DNA of 48,469 nt, taken from SYIM01 sp041182885. GTDB taxonomy: Bacteria; Pseudomonadota; Gammaproteobacteria; Burkholderiales; Burkholderiaceae_E. Made by a program: the position numbers and the translations under genes. The notes below the pieces were generated by a model. That model made no database searches, was not told the DNA's origin, and was given only the letters and a program-made list of their open reading frames with translations. Positions 24,365 to 32,418 of the stretch are shown here, piece after piece (position 1 is the stretch's first letter; every line of letters begins with the position of its first letter). The stretch is taken from positions 1 to 48,469 of the forward strand of contig JBMSQB010000031.1 of assembly GCA_049423065.1 (NCBI GenBank), written 5' to 3'.

Positions 24365-25561
24365 ATGGGCGGCTGCCCGCATTTCCCGTTTCGCCGGTCC
24401 GACCCCCTCCATCCGCCATCCGAACTGCGCGAGGCGAGGGCGGCGGAGCCTGTTCTCCCGGTCACGCTCTGGAACGGCCGTCGTGCCTGGGTGGTTACGC
24501 GGCAGAAGGAAATCCGCGAGGTCCTGTCTGACGATGAGCGCTTCAGCGGTCGTTTCGGTCAGGAGGCGTTTCCCACAGTCACCGAGGCGCGGGTGGCGGT
24601 TGATCGGGGAGAACGCGCGTTTGTGGGCATGGACAACCCCGAGCACGACCGCTTTCGGCGCATGTTCACCCGTGAATTCAGTGTGCGCAGGATGATGGCG
24701 CTCGAGCCGGCAATCCGCGCAATCGCACATCGGCTGATTGATGAACTCGAGCAGGCCGGTCCGCCACAGGATCTGGTTCCCATGCTTGCGGTGCGATTTC
24801 CATCGCTGGTGATGTCGCTCCTCTTTGGTTCGCCCTACGAGGATCATCGCTTCATCATCGAATGCGCGGTAGCCCGTCACGGGCTCACGCAAAGCCCGGG
24901 CGAGGCCGAACGCAAGGCACGCGAGCTTGCCGACTATTGCCGCCGGCTGATCGAGGCCAGGATGATTGAGCCGCGCGATGACATGGTGAGCCGCGTGATT
25001 GCCGACCAGGTTCGCCCCGGGTTGCTGAGCGTCGAGGAATTCGCCGAGATCGGCGCCATGATTCTCAGAGCGGGCCATGACACCACGACCAACATGATCG
25101 CGATGGGGGCGTTGTACCTGGTGCGCGATCCGGCGCTGGCGACCCGGCTGCGCGCCGCGCCCGCCGACATCCGGCGGACGGTGGAGGAGTTCCTGCGCTT
25201 TACCAGCCCGGTGCAGTTTTCGCCGCGGCGTGTCGCGCGGGTGGACGTCGAGCTTGCTGGCGTGAAGATCCGGCAGGGCGAGGGCCTGTTCCTGTCGCTT
25301 GCGTCGGCCAACCGCGATGAGGCGGTGTTCAGCGATCCCGATTCGCTTGACATCGATCGCGACAATTCCGCCCAGCTCGCGTTCGGGTACGGCATTCATC
25401 AGTGCCTGGGCCAGGTACTCGCGCGGATCGAACTGCAGGTGATGTTCGAGGTGCTGCTCGAGCGTCTGCCGGGGCTCAGGCTTGCGGTTCCCCTTGAGTC
25501 GTTGCGGTTCAAGCACGACATGCAGATTTATGGCCTGCACAATCTGCCGGTGGCCTGGTGA
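24365..25561 (+). CDS. Cytochrome P450, soluble bacterial class
   Basis: The 398-residue monooxygenase has all P450 hallmarks: I-helix AGHDTTT (236-242) with the oxygen-activating Asp-Thr, K-helix EEFLR (274-278), and heme loop FGYGIHQCLGQ with C347 as the heme ligand. Lack of a membrane anchor and its length place it with soluble bacterial class I enzymes (CYP105/107-like style). Its stop overlaps the GTG start of a 3Fe-4S ferredoxin, its likely electron donor. In context it probably hydroxylates a substrate entering acyl-CoA degradation. Confidence 0.93.
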   Translation: MGGCPHFPFRRSDPLHPPSELREARAAEPVLPVTLWNGRRAWVVTRQKEIREVLSDDERFSGRFGQEAFPTVTEARVAVDRGERAFVGMDNPEHDRFRRMFTREFSVRRMMALEPAIRAIAHRLIDELEQAGPPQDLVPMLAVRFPSLVMSLLFGSPYEDHRFIIECAVARHGLTQSPGEAERKARELADYCRRLIEARMIEPRDDMVSRVIADQVRPGLLSVEEFAEIGAMILRAGHDTTTNMIAMGALYLVRDPALATRLRAAPADIRRTVEEFLRFTSPVQFSPRRVARVDVELAGVKIRQGEGLFLSLASANRDEAVFSDPDSLDIDRDNSAQLAFGYGIHQCLGQVLARIELQVMFEVLLERLPGLRLAVPLESLRFKHDMQIYGLHNLPVAW

Positions 25562-25764
25562 AGATCCGTCTTGAGCCGCATCGCTGTGTGGGCGCAGGGC
25601 AATGCGTCTGGGTGGCGCCGCAGGTGTTCGACCAGAACGAGCAGGACGGCACGGTGCGGTTGCTGATCGAAGCGCCGCCTGCCGACCTGCATGATTTTGT
25701 GAGAGAGGCGGCGCGCGTGTGCCCCGCCCGTGTCATTCAAATCGAAGAGGAGACTGATTCATGA
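25558..25764 (+). CDS. 3Fe-4S ferredoxin, P450 partner
   Basis: The 68-residue protein has the single-cluster pattern C10-VGAGQ-C16 with C55 in CPARVIQI, and no cysteine at the middle position (Ala/Gly), as in 3Fe-4S ferredoxins that feed actinobacterial-type P450s. The start is GTG, overlapping the P450 stop as GTGA, and its own stop overlaps the Bug gene start as ATGA. No ferredoxin reductase gene is in the window, so the electron source lies elsewhere. Confidence 0.92.
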   Translation: MKIRLEPHRCVGAGQCVWVAPQVFDQNEQDGTVRLLIEAPPADLHDFVREAARVCPARVIQIEEETDS

Positions 25765-26738
25765 TTCGTCGACAACTTGGCCTCGCCCTGACCGCTGCCG
25801 TGCTCGGCGCCACGCTCGCGCCCTCGTTTGTGCAGGCCCAGGAATTTCCTTCCCGGCCGATCCGGCTGGTGATCCCCTTTCCGCCTGGCGGCGGCACCGA
25901 CTTTGTCTCACGTACCGTGGGTACCAAACTGGGCGAGACCACTGGCTGGACGATTGTTCTCGAGAATCGTCCTGGCGCGGGCGGCAACATCGCGATCGAG
26001 TCGGTGTCCAAGGCTGCGCCAGACGGCTACACCATCGTGATGGGTCAGTCCGACAACATGATGCTGGGGCCCTTCCTGTACGCGAACGTGGGCTATGACT
26101 CGGTCAAGAGCTTTGAAGCCATCGTTCGCGTCTCGGCCGCCCCGCTGGTGGTGGTGAGCGCTGCCGGTTCGAAGATCACCGATCCGGTGTCGCTCGCAGC
26201 CGCGGGCAAGTCGGCGCGCGGCATCACCTGGGGCACGGCCGGCAATGGCACGGTGGGCCATCTGTTTGGCGAGCAGATCAAGGCGGCCATGGGCATCAAC
26301 CTGGTTCAGGTGCCCTACAAGGGCGCCTCGCCCGCGATGACCGATGTGATCGGTGGTGCGGTCGATGTGGCGATTCTGTCGGTGGGTTCGGTCCTTCCCC
26401 ATATCCGTTCGGGCAAGGCGCAGCCGGTCGCCGTCACCTCGGCCGCGCGCTCGCCAGTCGTGCCCGATGCGAAGACCTTCGCCGAAGCGGGCTACAAGGA
26501 TGTCGACGTCATGATCTGGCTGGGGCTGTTTGCGCCGGCCGGAACGCCGGCGCCGATTGTCGCGAGGATCAACGAAGCGGTGAATCGGGTGCTCGCCATG
26601 CCCGACATCCAGCAGAAGATCGTGGGGCAAGGCGTGTCGGTGGGCGGCGGCACGGCGGCTGATTTCGCTGCCTTCGTGAAGGCCGACTACGCGCGCTGGG
26701 GTGATGTCGCCAAGCGCTCCGGCGTGAAGGTCGAGTAA
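25761..26738 (+). CDS. Bug/TctC-type periplasmic solute-binding protein (1)
   Basis: The 325-residue protein has a signal peptide (LGLALTAAVLGATLAPSFVQAQ) and the Bug opening FPSRPIRLVIPFPPGGGTDFVSR, ending with WGDVAKRSGVKVE. Bug proteins bind carboxylates or amides and in some cases serve tripartite TctAB permeases; most in Burkholderiales are orphans. Its ATG overlaps the ferredoxin stop, which ties it to the P450 operon and suggests that it binds the pathway substrate. No TctA or TctB gene is present. Confidence 0.93.
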   Translation: MIRRQLGLALTAAVLGATLAPSFVQAQEFPSRPIRLVIPFPPGGGTDFVSRTVGTKLGETTGWTIVLENRPGAGGNIAIESVSKAAPDGYTIVMGQSDNMMLGPFLYANVGYDSVKSFEAIVRVSAAPLVVVSAAGSKITDPVSLAAAGKSARGITWGTAGNGTVGHLFGEQIKAAMGINLVQVPYKGASPAMTDVIGGAVDVAILSVGSVLPHIRSGKAQPVAVTSAARSPVVPDAKTFAEAGYKDVDVMIWLGLFAPAGTPAPIVARINEAVNRVLAMPDIQQKIVGQGVSVGGGTAADFAAFVKADYARWGDVAKRSGVKVE

Positions 26739-26744
26739 GCCGCC

Positions 26745-27923
26745 ATGCAGCTGGACGGCATCCGCGTGGTGGATCTCACCCGAATCCTCGCGGGGCCGTT
26801 CTGCTCGATGTTTCTTGCCGATCTTGGCGCGGAGGTCATCAAGATCGAAGACCCCGACGGGGGTGATCCGATCCGATCCCAGGGCGAGGAGCGAAACGGG
26901 TTTTCGCTCTATTTCGCCAGTTTCAATCGCAACAAGCGCTCGGTCACCCTCGATTTGCGTCGAGAGGAGGGCAAAGCGGTATTGCGCCGGCTGATTGAAA
27001 GCGCCGACGTGCTGGTGGAAAACTACCGTCCGGGCGTGCTCGACCGAATGGGGTTCGATCGCCACACACTCAAGACCCTCCGGCCTGATCTCGTGGTGTG
27101 TCGGGTCACCGGTTTCGGGTTGAATGGACCCTATGCCGATCGCCCGGCGTTTGACTTCATCGCGCAGGCCATGAGTGGTCTCATGAGCGTCACCGGCGAG
27201 GCCGACGGTGCGCCGATGCGCGTCGGTCCGCCGATCTCCGATCTGGTTGCCGGCTCATACGCGGCGATGGGCGTGCTGGCAGCGCTGATCCGGCGCGGCC
27301 GAACCGGGCAGGGCGAGGAGGTCTGCACCGCGCTGACCGACAGCATGGTGAGCATGCTCGCCTTCATGGCAACCAACCACTTTGCAACCGGCAAGGTTCC
27401 CCAGCGTAACGGCAACGATCACGGGCTGGTCGCACCTTACGGCCTGTTCGAAGCGGCCGATGGCCAGGTGGCGATCGCGCCCAGCAACGATGCGGTGTAT
27501 GCGAAGCTGCTTGCCGCGCTGGGCCTTGAGCGGCTTCGTGATCATCCCGACTTCATCACCAATCGGGACCGGTTCGAGAGACGTACCGCCATCAACGCCG
27601 AGATCAACCAGGTGACCCGCACCCGCGGGATCGACCACTGGGTCTCGGTCCTGAACGCGGCCGGGGTGCCCTGCGGCAAGGTGCTGGATATCGGGCAGGT
27701 GTTCAACGATCCACAGATTCAGCATCAGCAGATGCGTCTCACGATCGATGACCCCAGGCATGGACCGCTCGATGTGCTGGGCTTTCCGATCAAGTTCAGC
27801 GACGATCCGTGTCGCGTACACCGGATGCCGCCCGACCTGGGCGGCGACACCAACGCGGTACTGACCGAACTCGGCTACGATAACGAATCCATTCAGGCGC
27901 TACGCGCAAGCCGCATCGTCTAA
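26745..27923 (+). CDS. CaiB/BaiF family III CoA transferase (second copy)
   Basis: The 392-residue protein shows VDLTRILAGPFCSMFLADLGAEVIKIED (in two adjacent parts), NRNKRSVTLDLRREEG, VENYRPGV and VTGFGLNGPY. The likely catalytic aspartate is D166 in GPPISDLVAG. It differs clearly from the first copy, so the two probably act on different acids or in opposite directions of CoA shuttling. It starts 6 bases after the Bug gene, in the same operon. Confidence 0.92.
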   Translation: MQLDGIRVVDLTRILAGPFCSMFLADLGAEVIKIEDPDGGDPIRSQGEERNGFSLYFASFNRNKRSVTLDLRREEGKAVLRRLIESADVLVENYRPGVLDRMGFDRHTLKTLRPDLVVCRVTGFGLNGPYADRPAFDFIAQAMSGLMSVTGEADGAPMRVGPPISDLVAGSYAAMGVLAALIRRGRTGQGEEVCTALTDSMVSMLAFMATNHFATGKVPQRNGNDHGLVAPYGLFEAADGQVAIAPSNDAVYAKLLAALGLERLRDHPDFITNRDRFERRTAINAEINQVTRTRGIDHWVSVLNAAGVPCGKVLDIGQVFNDPQIQHQQMRLTIDDPRHGPLDVLGFPIKFSDDPCRVHRMPPDLGGDTNAVLTELGYDNESIQALRASRIV

Positions 27924-27983
27924 TCCTGGCCACAGGGCCCAGGTGCGCGATGCCACCGCGCAGCCATCTTCAGGGAGCTTCTC

Positions 27984-28940
27984 ATGCGTTTTTCTGCTGC
28001 CGATTCCGTTGATCGCTCGGTGCTGGTCACCGAGGTGGGCACCCGCGACGGCTTTCAGGTCGAGCGCGAATTCATTCCTACCGAAAGCAAGGCGGCGGTG
28101 ATCAATGCGCTGGTCGACGCAGGCGTGCGCAGCTTCGAGGCCACGTCGTTCGTGTCGCCGCGTGCGATCCCGCAACTCGCCGATGCCTCGCAGCTCATGG
28201 ACATGCTGCAGCGCAAGCCCGGCGTGCGCTACACGACGCTGGTCCCGAACGCTCGGGGCGCCGAGCGCGCGGCTGCGGCCAAGGTCGACATGATGGCCTG
28301 CTTTGTATCGGCAAGCGAAAGCCATTGCCAGGCCAATCTCAACAAGCCGATCGAACGCGCGCTTGCCGATGTGGCCGAGTTCGTGCCGATTGCGAATCAG
28401 TTCAACATTCCAGTGCGGGGCGCGATCGCTGTGGCCTTTGGTTGCCCGTTCGAGGGCGACACGCCAGTGGACACGCTGCTGCGAATCGCCGGCACCTACC
28501 AGGAGCTCGGCGTGCGTCATCTGTCGTTGGGCGATACCACCGGCATGGCCACGCCGCCGGTGGTCGAGCGCGCGGTCGATGCGCTCCAGCGGCGCTTTCC
28601 CGACATGGCCATCGCGCTTCACTTCCACAACACCCGCGGGGTGGGGCTTGCCAACGTGATGGTGGGTCTGCAGATGGGCATCCGCGAGTTCGAGTCCTCG
28701 ATCGCAGGGTTGGGCGGCTGCCCGTTCGCACCGGGTGCCTCGGGCAACATCTGCACCGAAGACCTGGTCTACCTCCTTCATGAAAGCGGCTACGAAACCG
28801 GCATCGACCTCGACCAGCTGTGCGAGGTGGCCCGGCAGGTTGAAACCCTGCTCGGTCGCGGGCTGCCCGGGCAGGTGATGAAGGCGGGGCAGCGTCTGCG
28901 CCGCTTCACGCTCGATGGCGCGCGCCGCGCGGTGGGCTGA
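27984..28940 (+). CDS. HMG-CoA lyase-like enzyme (HMGL/DRE-TIM family)
   Basis: The 318-residue TIM-barrel lyase has VTEVGTRDGFQVE at strand 1 (catalytic Arg-Asp), the metal-binding HFHNTRGVGL, and the HMG-CoA-lyase signature GLGGCPFAPGASGNICTED with catalytic C246. These marks fit cleavage of a 3-hydroxy-3-methylglutaryl-CoA-like substrate to acetyl-CoA and a keto acid; related citramalyl-type cleavage is possible. AGGGAG lies before the ATG. It follows the CoA transferase by 60 bases. Confidence 0.9.
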   Translation: MRFSAADSVDRSVLVTEVGTRDGFQVEREFIPTESKAAVINALVDAGVRSFEATSFVSPRAIPQLADASQLMDMLQRKPGVRYTTLVPNARGAERAAAAKVDMMACFVSASESHCQANLNKPIERALADVAEFVPIANQFNIPVRGAIAVAFGCPFEGDTPVDTLLRIAGTYQELGVRHLSLGDTTGMATPPVVERAVDALQRRFPDMAIALHFHNTRGVGLANVMVGLQMGIREFESSIAGLGGCPFAPGASGNICTEDLVYLLHESGYETGIDLDQLCEVARQVETLLGRGLPGQVMKAGQRLRRFTLDGARRAVG

Positions 28941-28948
28941 GTTCGGCC

Positions 28949-30475
28949 ATGAGCGCCCCTTCGCCTGTCATCCGGCTCGATGCGGCCGACAATGTGGTGG
29001 TCGCGCGCACGCCGCTTGAAGCGGGCACGGCGGTGCCAGGCGAGGCGGTCACGACCCGCTCGGCCATCGAAGCCGGGCACAAGATCGCCAGCCGCCTGAT
29101 CCGCGCCGGTGAACCGATCCGGAAATACGATACCGTGATCGGCTACGCGTCCGAAAACATCGAGCCTGGAAGCTGGGTTCACAGCCACAACCTGCGCTTT
29201 GACGACGTGCAGAAAGACTATGCGTTTGGCGAGTCGTACCGCCCCACGCAGTTGCTGGCTCCCGCCGAACGCGCCCGCTTCATGGGTATCGTGCGGCCCG
29301 ATGGTCGGGTTGCCACGCGCAATGTCATCGGCATCTTCATCACGGTGAACTGCTCGGCCACAGTGGCGCGAAAAATCGCAGCGCACTTTCACGAAGAGCG
29401 CATGGCGCAATGGCCGCGCGTTGATCGTGTGGTGGCATTCGTGCACGACCAGGGATGCGGCATGGAAATGACCGGCGAGCCCATGGATCTGCTGCGCCGC
29501 ACGCTCGCGGGTTACATCCGTCATCCCAATATTGCCGGCGCGCTGGTGGTGTCGCTGGGCTGCGAACGAAACAATCTGTTGCGATTCTTTGAGGCCCAGG
29601 GACTGGAAACCGGCAAAACCCTGCGCACGCTCACCATGCAGGACGTGGGCGGTACGCAGTCGGCGGTTGATCTGGGTATCGCTCATGTCCGGGAGATGCT
29701 CGATCTTGCCAACAGCATCGAGCGTCAATCCTGCAGCGCCGAGCATCTGATGGTGGGCCTGCAATGCGGCGGCTCGGATGGCTTTTCAGGGCTGTCGGCC
29801 AACCCTGCGCTGGGGAAAGCCGTGGATATCCTGGTGCGCCATGGCGGCACCGCCATCCTGTCCGAGACACCGGAGATTTTCGGCGTTGAGCACACGCTCA
29901 CCGCGCGTGCGCGCACACCCGAAATCGGTCGCAAGCTGGTGGAGCGCATCGACTGGTGGCTGAAGTACAACGAAGGTCGTGACACGCAGATCAACGGCCG
30001 TGTGTCGCCTGGCAATCACGCGGGCGGCCTTGCCAACATCATCGAAAAAAGCCTGGGCGGTGCGAAGAAAGCGGGCTCGAGCGCCATGATGGAGGTGTAT
30101 CGCTACGCCGAGCCGGTGATCGAGCATGGCTTTGTGTTCATGGACACGCCTGGTTACGACCCGGTCTCGGCCACCGGGCAGATTGCGGGCGGCGCGAACC
30201 TCATCGCCTTTACCACGGGCCGTGGCTCGTGTTTCGGCTCCTACCCCTCGCCCACCATCAAGCTCGCCACCAACACGCCGATGTATCGCCGCATGACCGG
30301 CGACATGGACATCAACTGCGGCGAGGTGATCGATGGGGCTGCCACACTCGAGCAGATGGGCGAACAGATCTTTCAGCTCATGCTGAGCATTGCCTCGGGC
30401 GAGCGTTCCAAAAGCGAGTCGCTCGGTGTGGGCGACAACGAGTTCGTGCCCTGGCAGATTGGCGTGCTGTCCTGA
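28949..30475 (+). CDS. UxaA-family (altronate/galactarate) dehydratase
   Basis: The 508-residue protein combines an N-terminal SAF domain (about residues 1-85) with a C-terminal altronate/D-galactarate dehydratase domain (GIVRPDGRVATRNVIGIFITVNCSA in two parts, then VLVSLGCERNN-like and MVGLQCGGSDGFSGLSANPALG). Family members use Fe2+ to dehydrate sugar acids. Finding one directly after an HMG-CoA-lyase-like gene in an acyl-CoA cluster is unusual; it may act on a branched hydroxy acid instead of a sugar acid. It converges on the next crotonase gene with a 7-base gap. Confidence 0.88.
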   Translation: MSAPSPVIRLDAADNVVVARTPLEAGTAVPGEAVTTRSAIEAGHKIASRLIRAGEPIRKYDTVIGYASENIEPGSWVHSHNLRFDDVQKDYAFGESYRPTQLLAPAERARFMGIVRPDGRVATRNVIGIFITVNCSATVARKIAAHFHEERMAQWPRVDRVVAFVHDQGCGMEMTGEPMDLLRRTLAGYIRHPNIAGALVVSLGCERNNLLRFFEAQGLETGKTLRTLTMQDVGGTQSAVDLGIAHVREMLDLANSIERQSCSAEHLMVGLQCGGSDGFSGLSANPALGKAVDILVRHGGTAILSETPEIFGVEHTLTARARTPEIGRKLVERIDWWLKYNEGRDTQINGRVSPGNHAGGLANIIEKSLGGAKKAGSSAMMEVYRYAEPVIEHGFVFMDTPGYDPVSATGQIAGGANLIAFTTGRGSCFGSYPSPTIKLATNTPMYRRMTGDMDINCGEVIDGAATLEQMGEQIFQLMLSIASGERSKSESLGVGDNEFVPWQIGVLS

Positions 30476-30482
30476 GCGGGGC

Positions 30483-31274
30483 TCAGGAAAATTTTGGTGG
30501 CCGTTTCTCGATGAATGCCCGCACGGCCTCGTGGTGGTCGGCGCTCATGTGTGCGAGTGACTGGTAAGCCGCCGAAGTTTCAAGCACCGAGTCGAGCGTG
30601 TTGTGCACCGCTTCGCGCAATAGCCGCTTGGTCATGCGCAGAATGCCCGACGGATTGCGAGCAATGCGACCGGCGAGCGCCCGGGCTTCCTCAAGCAGTG
30701 AGTCGGCCGGCACAACCCTGGAAATCAGTCCGCAGGCGAGGGCCTCGGCGGCGCTGATCGGGTCTCCGGTGAATGCCATTTCAGCGGCCTTGGCCGCGCC
30801 CACCGCGCGCGGCAGCAGCCATGCGCCGCCATCTCCGGGCACGATACCCACGCGAACGAAGCTCTCGGCAAAGGTGGCCGATTCGCTCGCAATACGCATG
30901 TCGCACATGCAGGCCAGATCGAGGCCTGCGCCGATCGCTGGCCCGTTGACGGCAGCAATGACCGGCACATCGAGCGCCCACATGGCCCGCGGAATGCGCT
31001 GGATGCCGTGGCGGTATTCATTGCGCACCGCGTCGGCGTCAAGGCCTGGCTCGGCGAACCGGGCCATGTCTTTCACATTGCCGCCGGATGAGAACACCGG
31101 TCCGGCGCCGGTGAGGATGATGGCGCGCACGCTCCGGTCAGTGGCGGCGGCCGCAGCGGCCGCCACGATTTCGGCGACGGCCGTGTTGCCGGTGAGTGCA
31201 TTGCGTGTGGCCGGGTGGTTCATGGTCCAGGTGACGATCGCGCCGTCGCGGCTGATCTGAAGGAAGTCGGTCAA
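30483..31274 (-). CDS. Enoyl-CoA hydratase/isomerase family protein (crotonase), second copy
   Basis: The 263-residue crotonase has oxyanion-hole segments GPVFSSGGNVKDMARFA and VNGPAIGAGLDLACMCDMRIA, then VGIVPGDGGAWLLPRAVG, and ends AFIEKRPPKFS. It shares the family but not close sequence with the copy at 23578. It lies upstream-to-downstream on the minus strand after two acyl-CoA dehydrogenase genes, which fits a desaturation then hydration order. Confidence 0.9.
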   Translation of the reverse strand: MTDFLQISRDGAIVTWTMNHPATRNALTGNTAVAEIVAAAAAAATDRSVRAIILTGAGPVFSSGGNVKDMARFAEPGLDADAVRNEYRHGIQRIPRAMWALDVPVIAAVNGPAIGAGLDLACMCDMRIASESATFAESFVRVGIVPGDGGAWLLPRAVGAAKAAEMAFTGDPISAAEALACGLISRVVPADSLLEEARALAGRIARNPSGILRMTKRLLREAVHNTLDSVLETSAAYQSLAHMSADHHEAVRAFIEKRPPKFS

Positions 31275-31322
31275 GGGAGGTCTCCTGAACTGGGCGTTGG
31301 GAACGGACGGGATGCGAACCGA

Positions 31323-32372
31323 TCAACCCGCGACGACGTCGGTGGTGATCCGCAGCAGATCGAGCGAGGTGGTCTCTGGCGACAGCAGCGCGCGGCCGAT
31401 CTGGTCGTGCCAGGCGGATTCACTGCCTGCGGTCTGCCGCCAGGCATGAAGCCGGCGGGTGAGGATCTGCAGGTCGAACTCATGCGTGAAGCCGATGGCG
31501 CCGTGGACGGCATGGGCCATCTGTGCGACCTGTAACGCAGCCTCGCTCGTGCGCGCTTTGGCTGTGGCCACACGCAGCGGTGCGATACCGGCCAGCGCGC
31601 CGACCAACCCGGTCGAGGCGGTTGCAGACGAGGCGCTGTCCGGCCCGGGGAGGCAGGCGATACGCGCCGCCATGGTGGCCGCAAACGACTCTTCTGCCAT
31701 CAGCGCGAGCTGGTGCTGGATTGCCTGAAACTTGCCGATGGGTTTGCCGAACTGCTCGCGCTCATTGGCCCAGGCGAGCGACCGGCGGAACACGGCATCC
31801 AGTGCACCGGCGATCTGAAGCGACAGGACCAGGGCCTGGGCGAGCCGGGTGTCGAGGCTCGCAGCGAGACGGGGCGCCGCAGCCCAGGCCGATTCCGGCC
31901 ACTCCAGGGTGAGATCGAGTTCAAAGGCGCAGCGCTCGCCGCGGCCGCTGGCGGTGGTGAGCAACCGGGTGTCGCCTGCGGCGGTGACGAGCACAGCGCC
32001 CGCCGTGCGGCCGCCGCTGATGCCCACCGCGCGGAGCGTGCCGGCGGGTGTGCGATGCCCGATGCCGAACGCGATCGGAGTATCGGGCACGGTGATCGAC
32101 TGCTCGGTGAGCATCGCCCGGGCGATCATGGTCTCGGACAAGGGCAGGGGAACAGCGTGCCGACCCGCGAGCATCCAGCAGCCCGACACGGCCTCGGCGG
32201 AGAGCCCTGCGCCACCTTTCGATTCGCTCACCATGGCGTCGGCGAAACCGGCCTCGGAAATTGCCCGCCAGAGTTCAGTGGAGGAACCGCCCGATTCGAT
32301 GGCACGCACCACATCGGCGCCGCAGCGATCTGCGAGAAGGGCTGCGAGCGCGTCGCTGATCATCGAATCCAT
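31323..32372 (-). CDS. Acyl-CoA dehydrogenase family protein, short subunit
   Basis: The 349-residue protein has the ACAD C-terminal helical bundle (ALDAVFRRSLAWANEREQFGKPIGKFQAIQHQLALMA in adjacent parts, then MAHAVHGAIGFTHEFDLQ). The N-terminal and middle domains are shortened and degenerate; the flavin-contact motif seen in the next gene is missing. Such short ACADs often pair with a full-length partner to form heteromeric enzymes for bulky acyl-CoAs, as in steroid side-chain degradation. The start at 32372 is chosen; an ATG at 32363 is possible. Confidence 0.85.
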   Translation of the reverse strand: MDSMISDALAALLADRCGADVVRAIESGGSSTELWRAISEAGFADAMVSESKGGAGLSAEAVSGCWMLAGRHAVPLPLSETMIARAMLTEQSITVPDTPIAFGIGHRTPAGTLRAVGISGGRTAGAVLVTAAGDTRLLTTASGRGERCAFELDLTLEWPESAWAAAPRLAASLDTRLAQALVLSLQIAGALDAVFRRSLAWANEREQFGKPIGKFQAIQHQLALMAEESFAATMAARIACLPGPDSASSATASTGLVGALAGIAPLRVATAKARTSEAALQVAQMAHAVHGAIGFTHEFDLQILTRRLHAWRQTAGSESAWHDQIGRALLSPETTSLDLLRITTDVVAG

Positions 32373-32418
32373 ACGTGCGCTCCTTGGGTTGTCGGGGCCG
32401 GGTTCAGGGCGGTGACCA

